From Bacillus sp. ZZV12-4809 (GTDB lineage Bacteria > Bacillota > Bacilli > Bacillales > Cytobacillaceae), in NCBI RefSeq assembly GCF_009849585.1, contig NZ_VCRN01000027.1:1-64000 (forward strand): a DNA stretch of 64,000 bases, in the 5' to 3' direction. The notes under the pieces are model-generated. The model saw only the letters and a program-made list of their open reading frames with translations. It was not told where the DNA came from and searched no databases. Below are positions 8,883 through 18,318 of the stretch, piece by piece (position 1 is the first letter of the stretch; each line of letters opens with the position of its first letter). A program made the translations under genes and the position numbers.

Positions 8883-9971
8883 ATGTTAAAACGTATTGTA
8901 CAGGCATGCTTCCTTATTATCGGGGTAACGCTTGGAATCTTTTTAATTCCTGACTTATTAAAATTAATCAGTTTAGATGACATTCCTCTTTTAAACAATC
9001 CATACGTGTCCGCCATTTTAGGTGCTATTATTTTTTATCTTTTAACTTTTTGGGCGGTTGATCATGTCGTCAATTTCGTGAGATGGGCAGAAGAATCACT
9101 GGTAAAAGTACCTATAACAGATATTATTTTTGGAAGTGTTGGCCTGGTTTTTGGATTAGTTATTGCCTTTTTAATCGGATACGCCTTAAATGCGATTGAG
9201 GTGCCAATACTGAATACGGTTGCGCCTATAGTGCTGACGCTGATATTCGGCTATCTGGGGTTTCAGGTTGGCTTTAAAAAGCGGGATGAGCTTTTAAGTT
9301 TATTTGCAAGCAAGAAAAAGAAGAGCAGCGAAGAAGAGGTGGAGACTGAAGCCGCACCTAAAGAATCACTCAAGATTCTTGATACAAGCGTGATCATCGA
9401 TGGACGCATTGCGGATATTTGCCAGACGGGCTTTTTGGAAGGAACGATTGTCATTCCGCAGTTTGTGCTCGAAGAACTTCAGCATATTGCTGATTCATCA
9501 GATGTATTAAAGCGAAACCGCGGCAGACGCGGGCTGGATATATTAAACCGGATTCAAAAAGAGCTTTCAATTAATGTGGAAATTTATGAAGGCGATTTTG
9601 AAGAAATCCAAGAAGTGGACAGCAAGCTGGTGAAGCTGGCTAAGTTAACGAATGGCGTCGTGGTGACCAATGATTTTAACTTGAACAAGGTTTGTGAGCT
9701 GCAAAAAGTGGCAGTCCTTAATATTAATGACCTGGCTAATGCTGTCAAACCGGTTGTGCTCCCAGGTGAAGAAATGAAAGTACAGGTAATAAAAGACGGC
9801 AAGGAACAGAACCAGGGGATTGCTTATCTGGACGATGGCACGATGATCGTGGTGGAAGAAGGCAGAAATTACATTGGCAAACATATTGATGTTCTTGTCA
9901 CAAGTGTTCTGCAGACATCAGCCGGAAGAATGATTTTTGCAAAACCTAAGCTTCTGGAAAAAGCTTTATAA
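8883..9971 (+). CDS. yacL: PIN and TRAM domain membrane protein (YacL family)
   Basis: The 362-residue product has four hydrophobic segments in the first 130 residues, a PIN nuclease-like domain beginning at [14 protein letters not shown] (about 160) with the expected acidic residues ([10 protein letters not shown]), and a C-terminal TRAM fold ([19 protein letters not shown]). The family is near-universal in Firmicutes next to disA and ispD. The PIN domain suggests a membrane-anchored RNase, but no substrate is established. The ribosome site AAAAGGAGGTGAGG is strong. It has its own promoter upstream and a hairpin terminator after it. Confidence 0.93.
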   Translation: MLKRIVQACFLIIGVTLGIFLIPDLLKLISLDDIPLLNNPYVSAILGAIIFYLLTFWAVDHVVNFVRWAEESLVKVPITDIIFGSVGLVFGLVIAFLIGYALNAIEVPILNTVAPIVLTLIFGYLGFQVGFKKRDELLSLFASKKKKSSEEEVETEAAPKESLKILDTSVIIDGRIADICQTGFLEGTIVIPQFVLEELQHIADSSDVLKRNRGRRGLDILNRIQKELSINVEIYEGDFEEIQEVDSKLVKLAKLTNGVVVTNDFNLNKVCELQKVAVLNINDLANAVKPVVLPGEEMKVQVIKDGKEQNQGIAYLDDGTMIVVEEGRNYIGKHIDVLVTSVLQTSAGRMIFAKPKLLEKAL

Positions 9972-9996
9972 TGTATGATGGAAAGTAGGACAGAAC

Positions 9997-10027
9997 GTGC
10001 AGGGAGATTGATTTCCCTGCCTTTTTG
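9997..10027 (+). terminator. Terminator between yacL and ispD
   Basis: GCAGGGA (9999-10005) pairs with TCCCTGC (10014-10020), followed by CTTTTT. It lies 30 bases before ispD, whose own promoter I cannot see, so read-through is likely partial. Confidence 0.75.
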
Positions 10028-10056
10028 CCTGCTTTTTTAAAAGAGGAGCCAAAAAT

Positions 10057-10743
10057 ATGAATTATCAAGTGATTCTCCCGGCTGCCGGGCAGGGGAAACG
10101 AATGGGAGCCGGAAAGAATAAGCTTCTTCTGGAAATTGGGAATGTCCCTGTGTTTATACATACGTTAAGAGTTTTTGAGGGTGACCCGAAGTGTGCGGGC
10201 ATGGTATTGGCCATTAACCCTCAGGATGAGGAAGAAATGCGCACCCTCTTAAAGCAGCATCAGATTACGAAAGTGGCTGCTATGGTTGAAGGAGGGAAGG
10301 AAAGGCAGCAAAGCGTATATAATGCAGCCAAAGCGGCTTCATGTGAGGAAGTTGTGCTGGTTCATGACGCTGCACGCCCTTTTATAACCCGGGATTTACT
10401 GCAGCCGCTGGTGAAAGCAGCCTGGGAAGAGGGGGCTGCTGTACTGGCAGTGCCGCTCAAGGATACCGTAAAAAAAGCAGATGGGCATTTAATTACAGAA
10501 ACACTTGAACGTTCCTGCCTGTGGGCTGTTCAAACTCCACAGGCCTTTCGTGTTTCTTCTCTGCTTGAGGCGCACCGCAAGGCCGAGGAAGACGGCTTTT
10601 TAGGAACAGATGATGCGAGCCTCGTGGAGCGGTTAGGCAAAGAAGTGATGATTGTCGAGGGAAGTTACGATAATATTAAGCTGACTACGCCGGAAGATAT
10701 TTATTTTGCGGAAGCAATTATTAAGAAAAGAAGTCATATGTAA
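10057..10743 (+). CDS. ispD: 2-C-methyl-D-erythritol 4-phosphate cytidylyltransferase
   Basis: IspD transfers CMP from CTP to methylerythritol phosphate, step three of the MEP isoprenoid pathway. The 228-residue protein begins with the nucleotide-binding loop LPAAGQGKRMG and keeps the VHDAARPF motif near residue 105 and TDDASLVE and KLTTPED later, all typical of the family. AAAAGAGGAGCC precedes the ATG. ispF, the enzyme two steps later, follows after 15 bases, so the pair is an isoprenoid unit. Confidence 0.97.
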   Translation: MNYQVILPAAGQGKRMGAGKNKLLLEIGNVPVFIHTLRVFEGDPKCAGMVLAINPQDEEEMRTLLKQHQITKVAAMVEGGKERQQSVYNAAKAASCEEVVLVHDAARPFITRDLLQPLVKAAWEEGAAVLAVPLKDTVKKADGHLITETLERSCLWAVQTPQAFRVSSLLEAHRKAEEDGFLGTDDASLVERLGKEVMIVEGSYDNIKLTTPEDIYFAEAIIKKRSHM

Positions 10744-10758
10744 AAGGGGATTGTGATC

Positions 10759-11244
10759 ATGTTTCGGATTGGACAAGGTTTTGATGTTCATCAGTTTGCT
10801 GAAGGACGCCCGCTGATTATCGGGGGTATTGAGATACCATATGAGAAAGGCCTCTTAGGACATTCAGATGCTGATGTTCTATTGCATACAGTGGCAGATG
10901 CCTGCCTTGGCGCCATTGGAGAAGGAGACATTGGGAGGCATTTTCCTGATACAGATCCTGAATTCAAGGATGCTGATTCTGCGAAGCTGCTGGCACATGT
11001 GTGGGGAATCGTTAAAGAAAAAGGATATGAATTGGTCAATGCAGACTGCACCATCATTGCCCAGAAGCCAAAGATGGCTCCTCATATCGGGAAGATGCAG
11101 GAGCGCATTGCAGGGCTTCTGGAAACCGAAAAAGAAAATATCAATGTGAAAGCAACGACTACAGAAAAACTTGGCTTTACAGGGCGGGGAGAGGGCATTG
11201 CCTCCCAGGCAGCTGTTTTGCTGAAAAAGATAGAGAACAGTTAA
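10759..11244 (+). CDS. ispF: 2-C-methyl-D-erythritol 2,4-cyclodiphosphate synthase
   Basis: IspF cyclises CDP-methylerythritol 2-phosphate with loss of CMP in the MEP pathway. The 161-residue product has the metal ligands D9 and H11 in GFDVH, the SDADVLLH block with the third ligand His, and the C-terminal [15 protein letters not shown] signature. An earlier GTG at 10753 is in frame but too close to the AAAAGGGGA site; the ATG at 10759 fits the spacing and the family start MFRIGQG. It works as a trimer. Confidence 0.97.
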   Translation: MFRIGQGFDVHQFAEGRPLIIGGIEIPYEKGLLGHSDADVLLHTVADACLGAIGEGDIGRHFPDTDPEFKDADSAKLLAHVWGIVKEKGYELVNADCTIIAQKPKMAPHIGKMQERIAGLLETEKENINVKATTTEKLGFTGRGEGIASQAAVLLKKIENS

Positions 11245-11251
11245 AATTACC

Positions 11252-11280
11252 TTTCAGAAGAAAAAACTGAGTGTTAAAAT
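11252..11280 (+). promoter_or_regulatory. Possible gltX promoter (extended -10)
   Basis: TGTTAAAAT (11272-11280) is a good extended -10; the -35 region TTTCAG (11252-11257) at 17 bases is weak. It lies 53 bases before gltX. Confidence 0.42.
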
Positions 11281-11332
11281 ATAGCTTACAAATAAACTCA
11301 ACAGATTCTGAGATTTTTAAGGAGGCAGTTGT

Positions 11333-12790
11333 ATGTCAAACGATATCCGCGTCCGTTACGCTCCAAGTCCAACTGGGCATTTACATATCGGAAATGCGAG
11401 AACGGCGCTTTTTAACTATTTGTTTGCAAGAAGCAAAGGCGGGAAATTCATCATCCGCATTGAGGATACAGATAAGAAACGGAATATTGAAGGCGGCGAG
11501 GAAAGCCAGCTTCATTATTTAAAATGGCTTGGCATGGATTGGGACGAAAGCATCGACAGGGAAGGTGAATACGGCCCATACCGCCAATCTGAAAGAAATC
11601 ATATTTATGAAACCTACTACACAGAATTGCTTGAAAAAGGGCATGCCTATAAATGCTATTGTACGGAAGAGGAGCTGGAAGCAGAGCGTGAAGCTCAATC
11701 GGAAAAAGGCGAAACTCCTGCTTACTCCGGAAAATGCCGCCATCTGACAGAGGAAGAAAGAGCTGCTCTAGAAGCGGAAGGCAGAAAGCCGAGCATCCGC
11801 TTCTTAGTGCCAAAAGGCAGGGAGCTAAAATTCAATGACATGGTAAAAGGTGAAGTGTCTTTCGAATCCGATGGCTTCGGCGATTATGTCATTGTCAAAA
11901 AGGATGGCACTCCTACCTATAATTTTGCGGTAGCAGTGGATGACCACCTGATGGAAATTTCTCATGTCCTGCGCGGGGATGACCATATTTCCAATACGCC
12001 TAAGCAGCAGATGATTTATGAAGCATTGGGCTGGGACCTTCCAGTGTTTGGCCATATGACCCTGATTGTCAATGAAAGCCGCAAAAAACTGAGCAAGCGC
12101 GACGAGACGATTATTCAGTTCATTGAACAATATGAAGAGCTCGGCTACTTGCCGGAAGCACTCTTTAACTTTATTGCTCTTCTTGGCTGGTCTCCTGCAG
12201 GCGAGGAAGAAATTTTCTCCAAAGAAGAGTTTATTGATATTTTTGATGAAAACCGCCTTTCAAAATCACCGGCTCTTTTCGATAAGCAAAAGCTTGAGTG
12301 GATGAATAATCAGTATATGAAAAAGCTGGATCAGGAGCGGTTGGTGTCCATTTCAGCTCCTCATCTGGTGAAGGCAGGTAAGATCAGTGAAAACTGGAAG
12401 CAGGAAAACGAAGAGTGGGTTAACAGCCTAATCTCTCTTTACCAGGAAAAAATGAGCTTTGGTGCTCAGATTGTCGAGCTGTCAGAACTGTTCTTTACAG
12501 AGGAAATAACCGTTGATGAAGAAGCGAAGGAAGTTCTGGCTGAAGAGCAGGTTCCTGAAGTGCTGTCTGCATTCCTGCAGGAAATTGATGCACTTGCAGA
12601 ATTCAAAGCAGATGAAATTAAAGCGGCTATGAAGGCTGTGCAGAAATCAACTGGCCACAAGGGCAAAAAGCTCTTTATGCCAATCCGTTCCGCGACGACT
12701 GGCCAAACCCATGGACCGGATCTGCCGCAGGCCATCGAGCTTTTAGGAAAAGAAAAAGTAAAAACTCGATTAATGAGCATTATTGGTTAA
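11333..12790 (+). CDS. gltX: Glutamyl-tRNA synthetase
   Basis: This class I synthetase charges tRNA-Glu and, in bacteria lacking GlnRS, also tRNA-Gln, whose Glu is later amidated by GatCAB. The 485-residue protein has HIGN (18-21) and KLSKR (about 252-256), the two ATP-binding signatures, and an all-helical anticodon-binding C-terminus. TTAAGGAGGCAG precedes the ATG. The next genes, cysE and cysS, sit behind a T-box, as in B. subtilis. Confidence 0.97.
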   Translation: MSNDIRVRYAPSPTGHLHIGNARTALFNYLFARSKGGKFIIRIEDTDKKRNIEGGEESQLHYLKWLGMDWDESIDREGEYGPYRQSERNHIYETYYTELLEKGHAYKCYCTEEELEAEREAQSEKGETPAYSGKCRHLTEEERAALEAEGRKPSIRFLVPKGRELKFNDMVKGEVSFESDGFGDYVIVKKDGTPTYNFAVAVDDHLMEISHVLRGDDHISNTPKQQMIYEALGWDLPVFGHMTLIVNESRKKLSKRDETIIQFIEQYEELGYLPEALFNFIALLGWSPAGEEEIFSKEEFIDIFDENRLSKSPALFDKQKLEWMNNQYMKKLDQERLVSISAPHLVKAGKISENWKQENEEWVNSLISLYQEKMSFGAQIVELSELFFTEEITVDEEAKEVLAEEQVPEVLSAFLQEIDALAEFKADEIKAAMKAVQKSTGHKGKKLFMPIRSATTGQTHGPDLPQAIELLGKEKVKTRLMSIIG

Positions 12791-12849
12791 CATCTTGGAG
12801 AAAATGTAATATAGTATTAAGTAAATTATTCTATATTGAAAAGTGTTGA

Positions 12850-13093
12850 AGAGGAAAAGTAAGAAAAAAGAAGCTTTTTAGAGAGAACCATCACCGGCTG
12901 AAAGTGGTTTAAGCCTCTCTTTATTCTGAAGTGCGCCTCTGAGCCTCAATTCGAACGGAGCCTCCTGCTTCCAAGTAGAGTTGAGCGGAACCTTCCGTTA
13001 ACAAGTCAAAGTTGAGGCTATTCTAAGCCTAAACAGAGTGGAACCGCGCATAAAGCGTCTCTGTCCTATTGTGGCAGGGGCGCTTTTTTATAT
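12850..13093 (+). promoter_or_regulatory. Cys-specific T-box leader of cysE-cysS
   Basis: A tRNA-sensing attenuator. The T-box itself, GAGTGGAACCGCGC (13037-13050), is nearly canonical. A terminator hairpin follows: AGCGTCTCTGTC (13054-13065) pairs over 12 bp with GGCAGGGGCGCT (13073-13084), then a T run. The alternative antiterminator pairs CAGAG before the T-box with CTCTG inside the terminator arm. A TGC cysteine triplet at 12932-12934, in GAAGTGCGCC on the 3' side of the first large stem, is the likely specifier. Uncharged tRNA-Cys would permit read-through into cysE and cysS. I see no convincing separate promoter, so it may depend on gltX transcription. Confidence 0.9.
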
Positions 13094-13168
13094 GTAAAAC
13101 CTGCAAAAATAGTATATGAGAAAAATATTTATAAAAGAGAGAACGACGTCAGGAGGGGGAATTGAACC

Positions 13169-13837
13169 ATGTTTGCAAGAATGAAGGAAGATATCGAAGT
13201 GGTATTTGAACAGGATCCGGCAGCAAGAAGTTATTTGGAGGTAATATTAACCTACTCAGGGTTGCATGCTGTCTGGTCACACCGTATTGCCCACGCACTT
13301 TTTAAGCGGAAGTTTTATTTTCTTGCAAGAGTGGTTTCCCAGATCAGCCGCTTTTTCACAGGAATTGAAATTCATCCGGGAGCAAAGATCGGCAGACGCT
13401 TTTTTATCGACCATGGCATGGGGGTTGTCATCGGGGAAACATGTGAAATCGGTGATAACGTAACGGTTTTCCAGGGTGTGACACTTGGAGGAACCGGGAA
13501 GGAAAAAGGCAAGCGCCATCCTACTATTAAGGACAACGCACTGATTGCAACCGGTGCGAAGGTATTGGGCTCTATTACTATTGGGGAGAATTCTAAGGTG
13601 GGTGCAGGCTCTGTTGTTCTTCATGAGGTTCCGCCGAACTCCACTGTCGTCGGCATTCCGGGCAGAGTGAAAATCCGCGATGGCGTGAAAGTGGGCAAGG
13701 ACCTGAATCACAGGGACCTTCCCGATCCGATTTCAGACCGCTTTAAGGAACTGGAGGCGGAGCTGCGGGAATTAAAAACGGAAGTCGAAACATTGAGGAA
13801 AGAAAGGAGCCAGGTTCATGGCCATTCAAATCTATAA
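13169..13837 (+). CDS. cysE: Serine O-acetyltransferase
   Basis: CysE acetylates L-serine to O-acetylserine, the carbon backbone for cysteine. The 222-residue protein has the helical N-terminus and a left-handed beta-helix of hexapeptide repeats ([18 protein letters not shown] onward), with the catalytic [11 protein letters not shown] and the acetyl-CoA loop [12 protein letters not shown]. The C-terminal tail is charged and helical. It overlaps cysS by 20 bases, implying translational coupling. Placing cysteine supply next to Cys-tRNA charging under one Cys T-box lets low charging raise both. Confidence 0.97.
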   Translation: MFARMKEDIEVVFEQDPAARSYLEVILTYSGLHAVWSHRIAHALFKRKFYFLARVVSQISRFFTGIEIHPGAKIGRRFFIDHGMGVVIGETCEIGDNVTVFQGVTLGGTGKEKGKRHPTIKDNALIATGAKVLGSITIGENSKVGAGSVVLHEVPPNSTVVGIPGRVKIRDGVKVGKDLNHRDLPDPISDRFKELEAELRELKTEVETLRKERSQVHGHSNL

Positions 13838-15221
13838 TACACTTACTCGTCAAAAAGAAGATTTTATTCCCTTAGAAGAGGGAAAAGTGAAAATGTATGT
13901 GTGCGGTCCAACCGTATATAACTATATCCATATAGGGAATGCCCGCCCGCCCATTGTGTTTGATACCGTAAGAAGATATCTTGAGTTCCGCGGCTTCGAT
14001 GTGCAGTATGTCTCCAATTTTACGGATGTGGATGATAAGCTGATCCGCGTGGCTAATGAATTAGGAACAGATGTTCCGTCTGTGGCAGAACGGTTCATCA
14101 ATGCCTATTTCGAGGACGTCTCTGCGCTCGGCTGCAGAAAGGCTGATGTCCACCCGAGAGTAACTGAAAGCATCGATATCATTATTGAATTTATCCAGAC
14201 CTTGATTGAGAAAGGCTATGCGTATGAATCAGAGGGAGATGTCTATTACCACACCCGGAAATTTGAGGAGTACGGCAAGCTTTCCCATCAGTCTATTGAT
14301 GAATTGCGCGTCGGCGCCCGCATTGCCGTCGGCGAGAAGAAACAGGATTCCCTTGACTTTGTTCTCTGGAAAGCAGCGAAGGAAGGGGAAATCGCATGGG
14401 AGAGCCCTTGGGGGCAAGGAAGACCAGGCTGGCATATCGAATGCTCGGCGATGGCGAAGAAATACCTTGGGGAGATGATTGATATCCATGCCGGCGGACA
14501 GGATCTGGCCTTCCCGCATCATGAAAATGAGATCGCCCAGTCGGAAGCACTGACAGGGAAAGCCTTTGCCCGCTACTGGATGCATAACGGCTATATTAAT
14601 ATCGACAACGAAAAAATGTCCAAATCACTGGGGAACTTCGTCCTGGTCCATGACATTATCCAAAAGCATGACCCGCAGGTTTTAAGATTTTTCATGCTGT
14701 CGGTTCATTACAGACATCCGATCAACTACAGTGATGAGCTTCTGGAGAATACCCGGACAGGGCTTGATCGCATAAAAACGTCTTATCATAATTTGCTGCA
14801 CCGCAAAGAAGCAAGTGTGAATCTGACCGATAATAATCAGGAGTGGCTGGATAAAATTACAGTTCTTCATGAGCAGTTCATTCGGGATATGGATGATGAT
14901 TTTAACACTGCGAATGCCGTATCAATCTTGTTCGAGCTGTCTAAGCTGGCGAATTATTATCTGATGGAGAAAAACACGTCGGTTGAAGTGATCGATGCTT
15001 TTACGAAAGAATTTGAAACGCTGTTTGATGTCTTGGGACTTTCACTTGAAGAGGCACATGCAGACCTTCTGGATGAGGAAATCGAACAGCTGATTGAGCA
15101 AAGGCAGCAGGCCAGAAAAGAGCGCAATTTCGAACTGGCAGATAAAATCCGCGATCAGCTGAAAGAAATGAATATTATCCTTGAAGATACACCGCAGGGA
15201 ATCAGATGGAAAAGAGGCTAA
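13818..15221 (+). CDS. cysS: Cysteinyl-tRNA synthetase
   Basis: This class I synthetase attaches cysteine to tRNA-Cys; a bound zinc in the active site recognises the substrate thiol. The 467-residue protein shows [13 protein letters not shown] (C29 and HIGN 38-41), the second zinc-ligand region ([17 protein letters not shown]) and KMSKS (266-270). Length is normal for the family. Its ATG lies within the 3' end of cysE, behind GGAGCCAGG. The mrnC start is only four bases beyond its stop. Confidence 0.97.
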   Translation: MAIQIYNTLTRQKEDFIPLEEGKVKMYVCGPTVYNYIHIGNARPPIVFDTVRRYLEFRGFDVQYVSNFTDVDDKLIRVANELGTDVPSVAERFINAYFEDVSALGCRKADVHPRVTESIDIIIEFIQTLIEKGYAYESEGDVYYHTRKFEEYGKLSHQSIDELRVGARIAVGEKKQDSLDFVLWKAAKEGEIAWESPWGQGRPGWHIECSAMAKKYLGEMIDIHAGGQDLAFPHHENEIAQSEALTGKAFARYWMHNGYINIDNEKMSKSLGNFVLVHDIIQKHDPQVLRFFMLSVHYRHPINYSDELLENTRTGLDRIKTSYHNLLHRKEASVNLTDNNQEWLDKITVLHEQFIRDMDDDFNTANAVSILFELSKLANYYLMEKNTSVEVIDAFTKEFETLFDVLGLSLEEAHADLLDEEIEQLIEQRQQARKERNFELADKIRDQLKEMNIILEDTPQGIRWKRG

Positions 15222-15224
15222 GCA

Positions 15225-15650
15225 ATGCTTCCCTATGAAAACAAAGTAGATGAAAAACAATTGAATAGTCTTGCCCTGGCGTATATGGGGGATGCGGTAT
15301 TTGAGACCTATATACGCCACCATCTCCTGCAAAACGGACGGGTTCGGCCTCATTTTCTCCATAAGGAGGCGACCCGGTATGTTTCTGCAAAAGCCCAGTC
15401 CCTGATCATTCATGAATTAATGGACTCTGAACGGCTGACAGAAGAAGAACTGGCAGTAGTCCGGAGGGGGCGGAATGCCAAATCCGGTTCGGTGCCGAAA
15501 AATACAGATGTCCAAACATACAGATACAGCACAGCCTTTGAATCGCTGATCGGCTACCTGTTTTTAGCGAAAAGACAGGAGCGGATGGAAGAGCTGATTT
15601 TGGAATCCATAGAGTTAGTTGAGAAAAAGAAAGGAGGAGCGGTAAAATGA
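15225..15650 (+). CDS. mrnC: Mini-ribonuclease III
   Basis: Mini-III trims the ends of 23S rRNA precursors. The 141-residue product is an RNase III catalytic domain alone, with no double-stranded-RNA-binding domain, which defines the family. The signature [10 protein letters not shown] carries the catalytic Asp (D23), and a second acidic site lies in [11 protein letters not shown]. It overlaps rlmB by four bases (ATGA). The cysS-mrnC-rlmB-rae1 order is the conserved Bacillus one. Confidence 0.95.
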   Translation: MLPYENKVDEKQLNSLALAYMGDAVFETYIRHHLLQNGRVRPHFLHKEATRYVSAKAQSLIIHELMDSERLTEEELAVVRRGRNAKSGSVPKNTDVQTYRYSTAFESLIGYLFLAKRQERMEELILESIELVEKKKGGAVK

Positions 15651-16390
15651 GCCAGGATTTTATCATTGGGAAAAATCCCGTCATTGAAGCATTAAAGTCA
15701 GAGAGGGACATTAATAAGATCTTTATTGCAGAAGGATCGCAAAGCGGGCAGATGCAGCAGGTAATCGGGTTGGCGAAGTCTGCCGGGGTTCTTGTCCAGT
15801 TTGTACCCAAGAAAAAAATAGATGGGATGGCAGAGGGGAATCATCAAGGTGTCATCGCACAGGTTGCTGCCTATCAATACGCTGAAATCGACGACCTGTT
15901 TGCTGCTGCAGAAAAGAAAAATGAAGCACCATTTTTCCTGCTGCTGGATGAAATTGAAGATCCTCACAATTTGGGATCCATCATGAGAACGGCTGACGCT
16001 GTCGGTGCACATGGGATCATTATTCCGAAGAGAAGAGCGGTCGGGCTGACAGCGACGGTAGCTAAGGCATCAACAGGAGCGATCGAATATATTCCCGTTG
16101 TCCGTGTGACCAATATGGCCAGAACAATTGATGAATTAAAAGAAAGAGGCGTATGGATCGCCGGCACGGATGCAAAAGGAAAACAGGATTACCGTCAGAT
16201 AGATGGAGCAATGCCTTTAGGTCTTGTAATTGGCAGTGAAGGTAAAGGGATGGGCCGCCTGATTCGCGATAAATGCGATTTTCTCATTAACCTGCCGATG
16301 GCTGGACATGTTACTTCTCTTAATGCATCAGTTGCGGCCGCGCTGCTCATGTATGAGGTTTATCGGAAACGTCACCCGCTAGAGGGATAA
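15647..16390 (+). CDS. rlmB: 23S rRNA 2'-O-ribose methyltransferase RlmB (TrmH/SpoU family)
   Basis: SpoU-class methyltransferases fold with a C-terminal trefoil knot that binds SAM. The 247-residue protein has the small N-terminal substrate-binding domain ([12 protein letters not shown]) and the three SpoU motifs: [28 protein letters not shown] and [20 protein letters not shown]. By family and location it most likely methylates G2251 of 23S rRNA (E. coli numbering), though paralogues with other targets exist. Translation is coupled to mrnC through the four-base overlap. Confidence 0.93.
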   Translation: MSQDFIIGKNPVIEALKSERDINKIFIAEGSQSGQMQQVIGLAKSAGVLVQFVPKKKIDGMAEGNHQGVIAQVAAYQYAEIDDLFAAAEKKNEAPFFLLLDEIEDPHNLGSIMRTADAVGAHGIIIPKRRAVGLTATVAKASTGAIEYIPVVRVTNMARTIDELKERGVWIAGTDAKGKQDYRQIDGAMPLGLVIGSEGKGMGRLIRDKCDFLINLPMAGHVTSLNASVAAALLMYEVYRKRHPLEG

Positions 16391-16392
16391 AA

Positions 16393-16902
16393 ATGGACAT
16401 CCTTCTTGTTGACGGATACAACATAATTGGTGCTTGGCCAGAACTCAGGGACCTCAAAAACAAGGATTTATCCTCAGCCAGAGACCGCCTGATTGAAAAA
16501 ATGGCCGAGTACCAGGGGTATTCCGGGTACAGAGTGATTGTCGTGTTTGATGCCCATTATGTAAAGGGCACGGAAAAAAAGTTTAAGAATTCAAAGGTCA
16601 AGGTTATTTTCACGCGGAATAATGAAACAGCCGATGAACGCATTGAAAAATTGGCTATCGATCTGAGCAATATTAAAAATCAAATTCATGTGGCTACCTC
16701 CGATTTTACTGAGCAATGGGTCATTTTTGGCCAGGGGGCGTTAAGAAAATCAGCGAGGGAGCTGCTGAATGAAATGAATTTGATTGAAAACAGCATCGAA
16801 AAAAAAGTAAAAAAAATTCAGGAGAAAAAGCCAGTCTCCAAGATACCTCTCAGTGATGAAGTGGCAGAAATTTTTGAAAAATGGCGCAGAGGGGACCAAT
16901 GA
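16393..16902 (+). CDS. rae1: Ribosome-associated endoribonuclease Rae1 (YacP, NYN domain)
   Basis: Rae1 enters the ribosomal A site and cuts certain mRNAs during translation in B. subtilis. The 169-residue product is a single NYN/PIN-like nuclease domain: MDILLVDGYNIIGAW with the first catalytic Asp (D6), then VFDAHYVKG and TSDFTEQWVIFGQGA. The C-terminus is lysine-rich. It starts two bases after the rlmB stop. The sigH promoter follows its stop codon directly. Function is inferred from the B. subtilis orthologue. Confidence 0.92.
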   Translation: MDILLVDGYNIIGAWPELRDLKNKDLSSARDRLIEKMAEYQGYSGYRVIVVFDAHYVKGTEKKFKNSKVKVIFTRNNETADERIEKLAIDLSNIKNQIHVATSDFTEQWVIFGQGALRKSARELLNEMNLIENSIEKKVKKIQEKKPVSKIPLSDEVAEIFEKWRRGDQ

Positions 16903-16906
16903 GCGG

Positions 16907-16936
16907 TTGACGCTTGAAAAAACCGTGCTGTATAAT
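16907..16936 (+). promoter_or_regulatory. sigH sigma-A promoter
   Basis: TTGACG (16907-16912), 18 bases, TATAAT (16931-16936). The start point near 16943 gives a short 30-base leader to the GTG start. Confidence 0.82.
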
Positions 16937-16972
16937 GTTTCTAACCATGCTTGTACGGTCGGGGGGATCCTA

Positions 16973-17629
16973 GTGAGTGCTGACTTCAAGACAATCGACG
17001 AAAATCTTATAGACTTTATCCAGCTTGAGGACGAAGAAATAGTAGAGCTCGTTCATAAGGGCGAGAGTGAGGCGCTGGATTACTTGATTCATAAGTACCG
17101 CAACTTTGTCCGGGCAAAAGCAAGATCCTATTTTTTGATTGGCGCAGATAAAGAAGATATTGTACAAGAGGGAATGATCGGCTTGTATAAGGCGATCCGC
17201 GACTTTAAAGAGGACAAGCTGTCTTCATTTAAAGCGTTTGCCGAGCTGTGCATTACCAGGCAAATTATTACCGCCATTAAGACGGCGACCCGCCAAAAGC
17301 ATATTCCGCTGAACTCATATGTGTCTTTGGACAAGCCCATTTATGATGAGGAATCGGACAGAACACTTATGGATGTAATCTCCGGGGCGAAGGTTATGGA
17401 CCCTGAAGAGCTGATTATTAACCAGGAAGAATTTGATCATATTGAAGTGAAAATGTCTGAGCTTTTGAGTGACCTTGAACGCAAGGTGCTTGCTCTTTAT
17501 TTGGACGGGCAGTCCTATCAGGAAATTTCTGAAGAATTGAACCGCCATGTTAAATCGATTGACAATGCTCTTCAGCGGGTGAAAAGAAAGCTGGAAAGAT
17601 ATCTGGAAGTGCGTGAATTTTCCCTGTAG
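16973..17629 (+). CDS. sigH: RNA polymerase sigma factor SigH (Spo0H)
   Basis: Sigma-H directs transition-state, competence and early sporulation genes. The frame is open from 16853, but the GTG at 16973 behind GGGGGGAT gives 218 residues, the exact length of B. subtilis SigH, and lies downstream of the promoter at 16907, so this start is used. Region 2 (EALDYLIHKYRNFVRAKARSY with DKEDIVQEGMIGLYKAIRDF) and the region 4 helix-turn-helix (LDGQSYQEISEELNRHVKSIDNALQRVKRKL) are intact. It stands alone between rae1 and rpmG. Confidence 0.95.
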   Translation: MSADFKTIDENLIDFIQLEDEEIVELVHKGESEALDYLIHKYRNFVRAKARSYFLIGADKEDIVQEGMIGLYKAIRDFKEDKLSSFKAFAELCITRQIITAIKTATRQKHIPLNSYVSLDKPIYDEESDRTLMDVISGAKVMDPEELIINQEEFDHIEVKMSELLSDLERKVLALYLDGQSYQEISEELNRHVKSIDNALQRVKRKLERYLEVREFSL

Positions 17630-17728
17630 ACATAATTTCCCAACACCTTGCTTTTTTTGCAGTTATTGACATGTTTTGGGGTGCGTGTTAAAGTTTTAAG
17701 GGCGTAATGTGACTTAGTAGGTGGAAAT

Positions 17729-17869
17729 ATGAAAAAAGTAGTTTTAGCTTGCTCTGCATGTGGATCCAGGAATTATTCCACAGCGGGTAAAAATGATGCT
17801 GCTAGGCTGGAATTGAAGAAATTCTGCAGCAAATGCAGCGCTCATACGATCCATAAAGAAACAAAGTGA
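17729..17869 (+). CDS. rpmG: Ribosomal protein L33, zinc-binding form
   Basis: A 46-residue protein begins [12 protein letters not shown] and contains two CxxC pairs, C8/C11 and C33/C36, the zinc ribbon of the C-plus type of L33 (50S subunit). The family signature [12 protein letters not shown] is present. It occupies the conserved position between sigH and secE. The ribosome site GTAGGTGG is modest. Bacilli often have several L33 paralogues, some lacking the cysteines; which one dominates in ribosomes here cannot be told. Confidence 0.93.
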   Translation: MKKVVLACSACGSRNYSTAGKNDAARLELKKFCSKCSAHTIHKETK

Positions 17870-18003
17870 TTATATAGATAAGAAGTTTGTTCTTTTAATA
17901 GACTGAAGCTGAGGGTTTTATACAGATTGGAAGACTGGTCTGATTTGAAGCCGCTTTCGCTTCTTGTTAAAGGATATATCTTTTGAAAGTTGGGGGTTAC
18001 GAA

Positions 18004-18186
18004 ATGCAGCGCATCGTGAATTTTTTCCGTGAAGTTGGCCGGGAAATGAGAAAGGTCAGCTGGCCAAAACGCAAAGAGCTGACAAGCTATACTGTTACCG
18101 TTCTTGCTACAGTTACGTTCTTCGCTCTGTTTTTTGCAGTGATTGACCTGGGAATTTCTGAATTGATTCGTATAATTCTTGAATAA
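18004..18186 (+). CDS. secE: Preprotein translocase subunit SecE
   Basis: SecE is the small essential clamp around SecY in the protein-export channel. The 60-residue product has the amphipathic helix and conserved REMRKVSWPKRKEL stretch at residues 11-25, then one membrane helix (about 29-58), the minimal Gram-positive form. An in-frame TTG at 17983 would add seven residues, but GGGGG at 17992-17996 and the family start fit the ATG at 18004. It lies just before nusG, as in most bacteria. Confidence 0.95.
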   Translation: MQRIVNFFREVGREMRKVSWPKRKELTSYTVTVLATVTFFALFFAVIDLGISELIRIILE

Positions 18187-18209
18187 CCCCTGAGTTTCCA
18201 TGGTATAAT
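18179..18209 (+). promoter_or_regulatory. Possible nusG promoter (extended -10)
   Basis: TGGTATAAT (18201-18209) is a perfect -10 with TGn extension; TTGAAT (18179-18184) is 19 bases upstream, a long spacing. It overlaps the end of secE and precedes the hairpin at 18235. Confidence 0.55.
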
Positions 18210-18234
18210 GGAGAATAACACAGGAAACATTTGC

Positions 18235-18256
18235 AAAGCCCGGAAACGGGTTTTTT
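18235..18256 (+). terminator. Hairpin terminator/attenuator in the secE-nusG spacer
   Basis: AAAGCCCG pairs with CGGGTTTT around a GAAA tetraloop, followed by six Ts. It sits 60 bases before nusG, downstream of the possible promoter, so a nusG transcript from either origin must pass it. Confidence 0.82.
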
Positions 18257-18318
18257 AATTTGGAGAAAAATTATAAATTGTTGAATACAGGGAGGGAAGG
18301 ACGAACAAGTCCTCGTGA

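Noticed and set aside
16853..16972. Extension of SigH by 40 residues overlapping rae1
   Set aside because: The sigma-A promoter at 16907-16936 lies inside it, and the GTG at 16973 gives the usual 218 residues.
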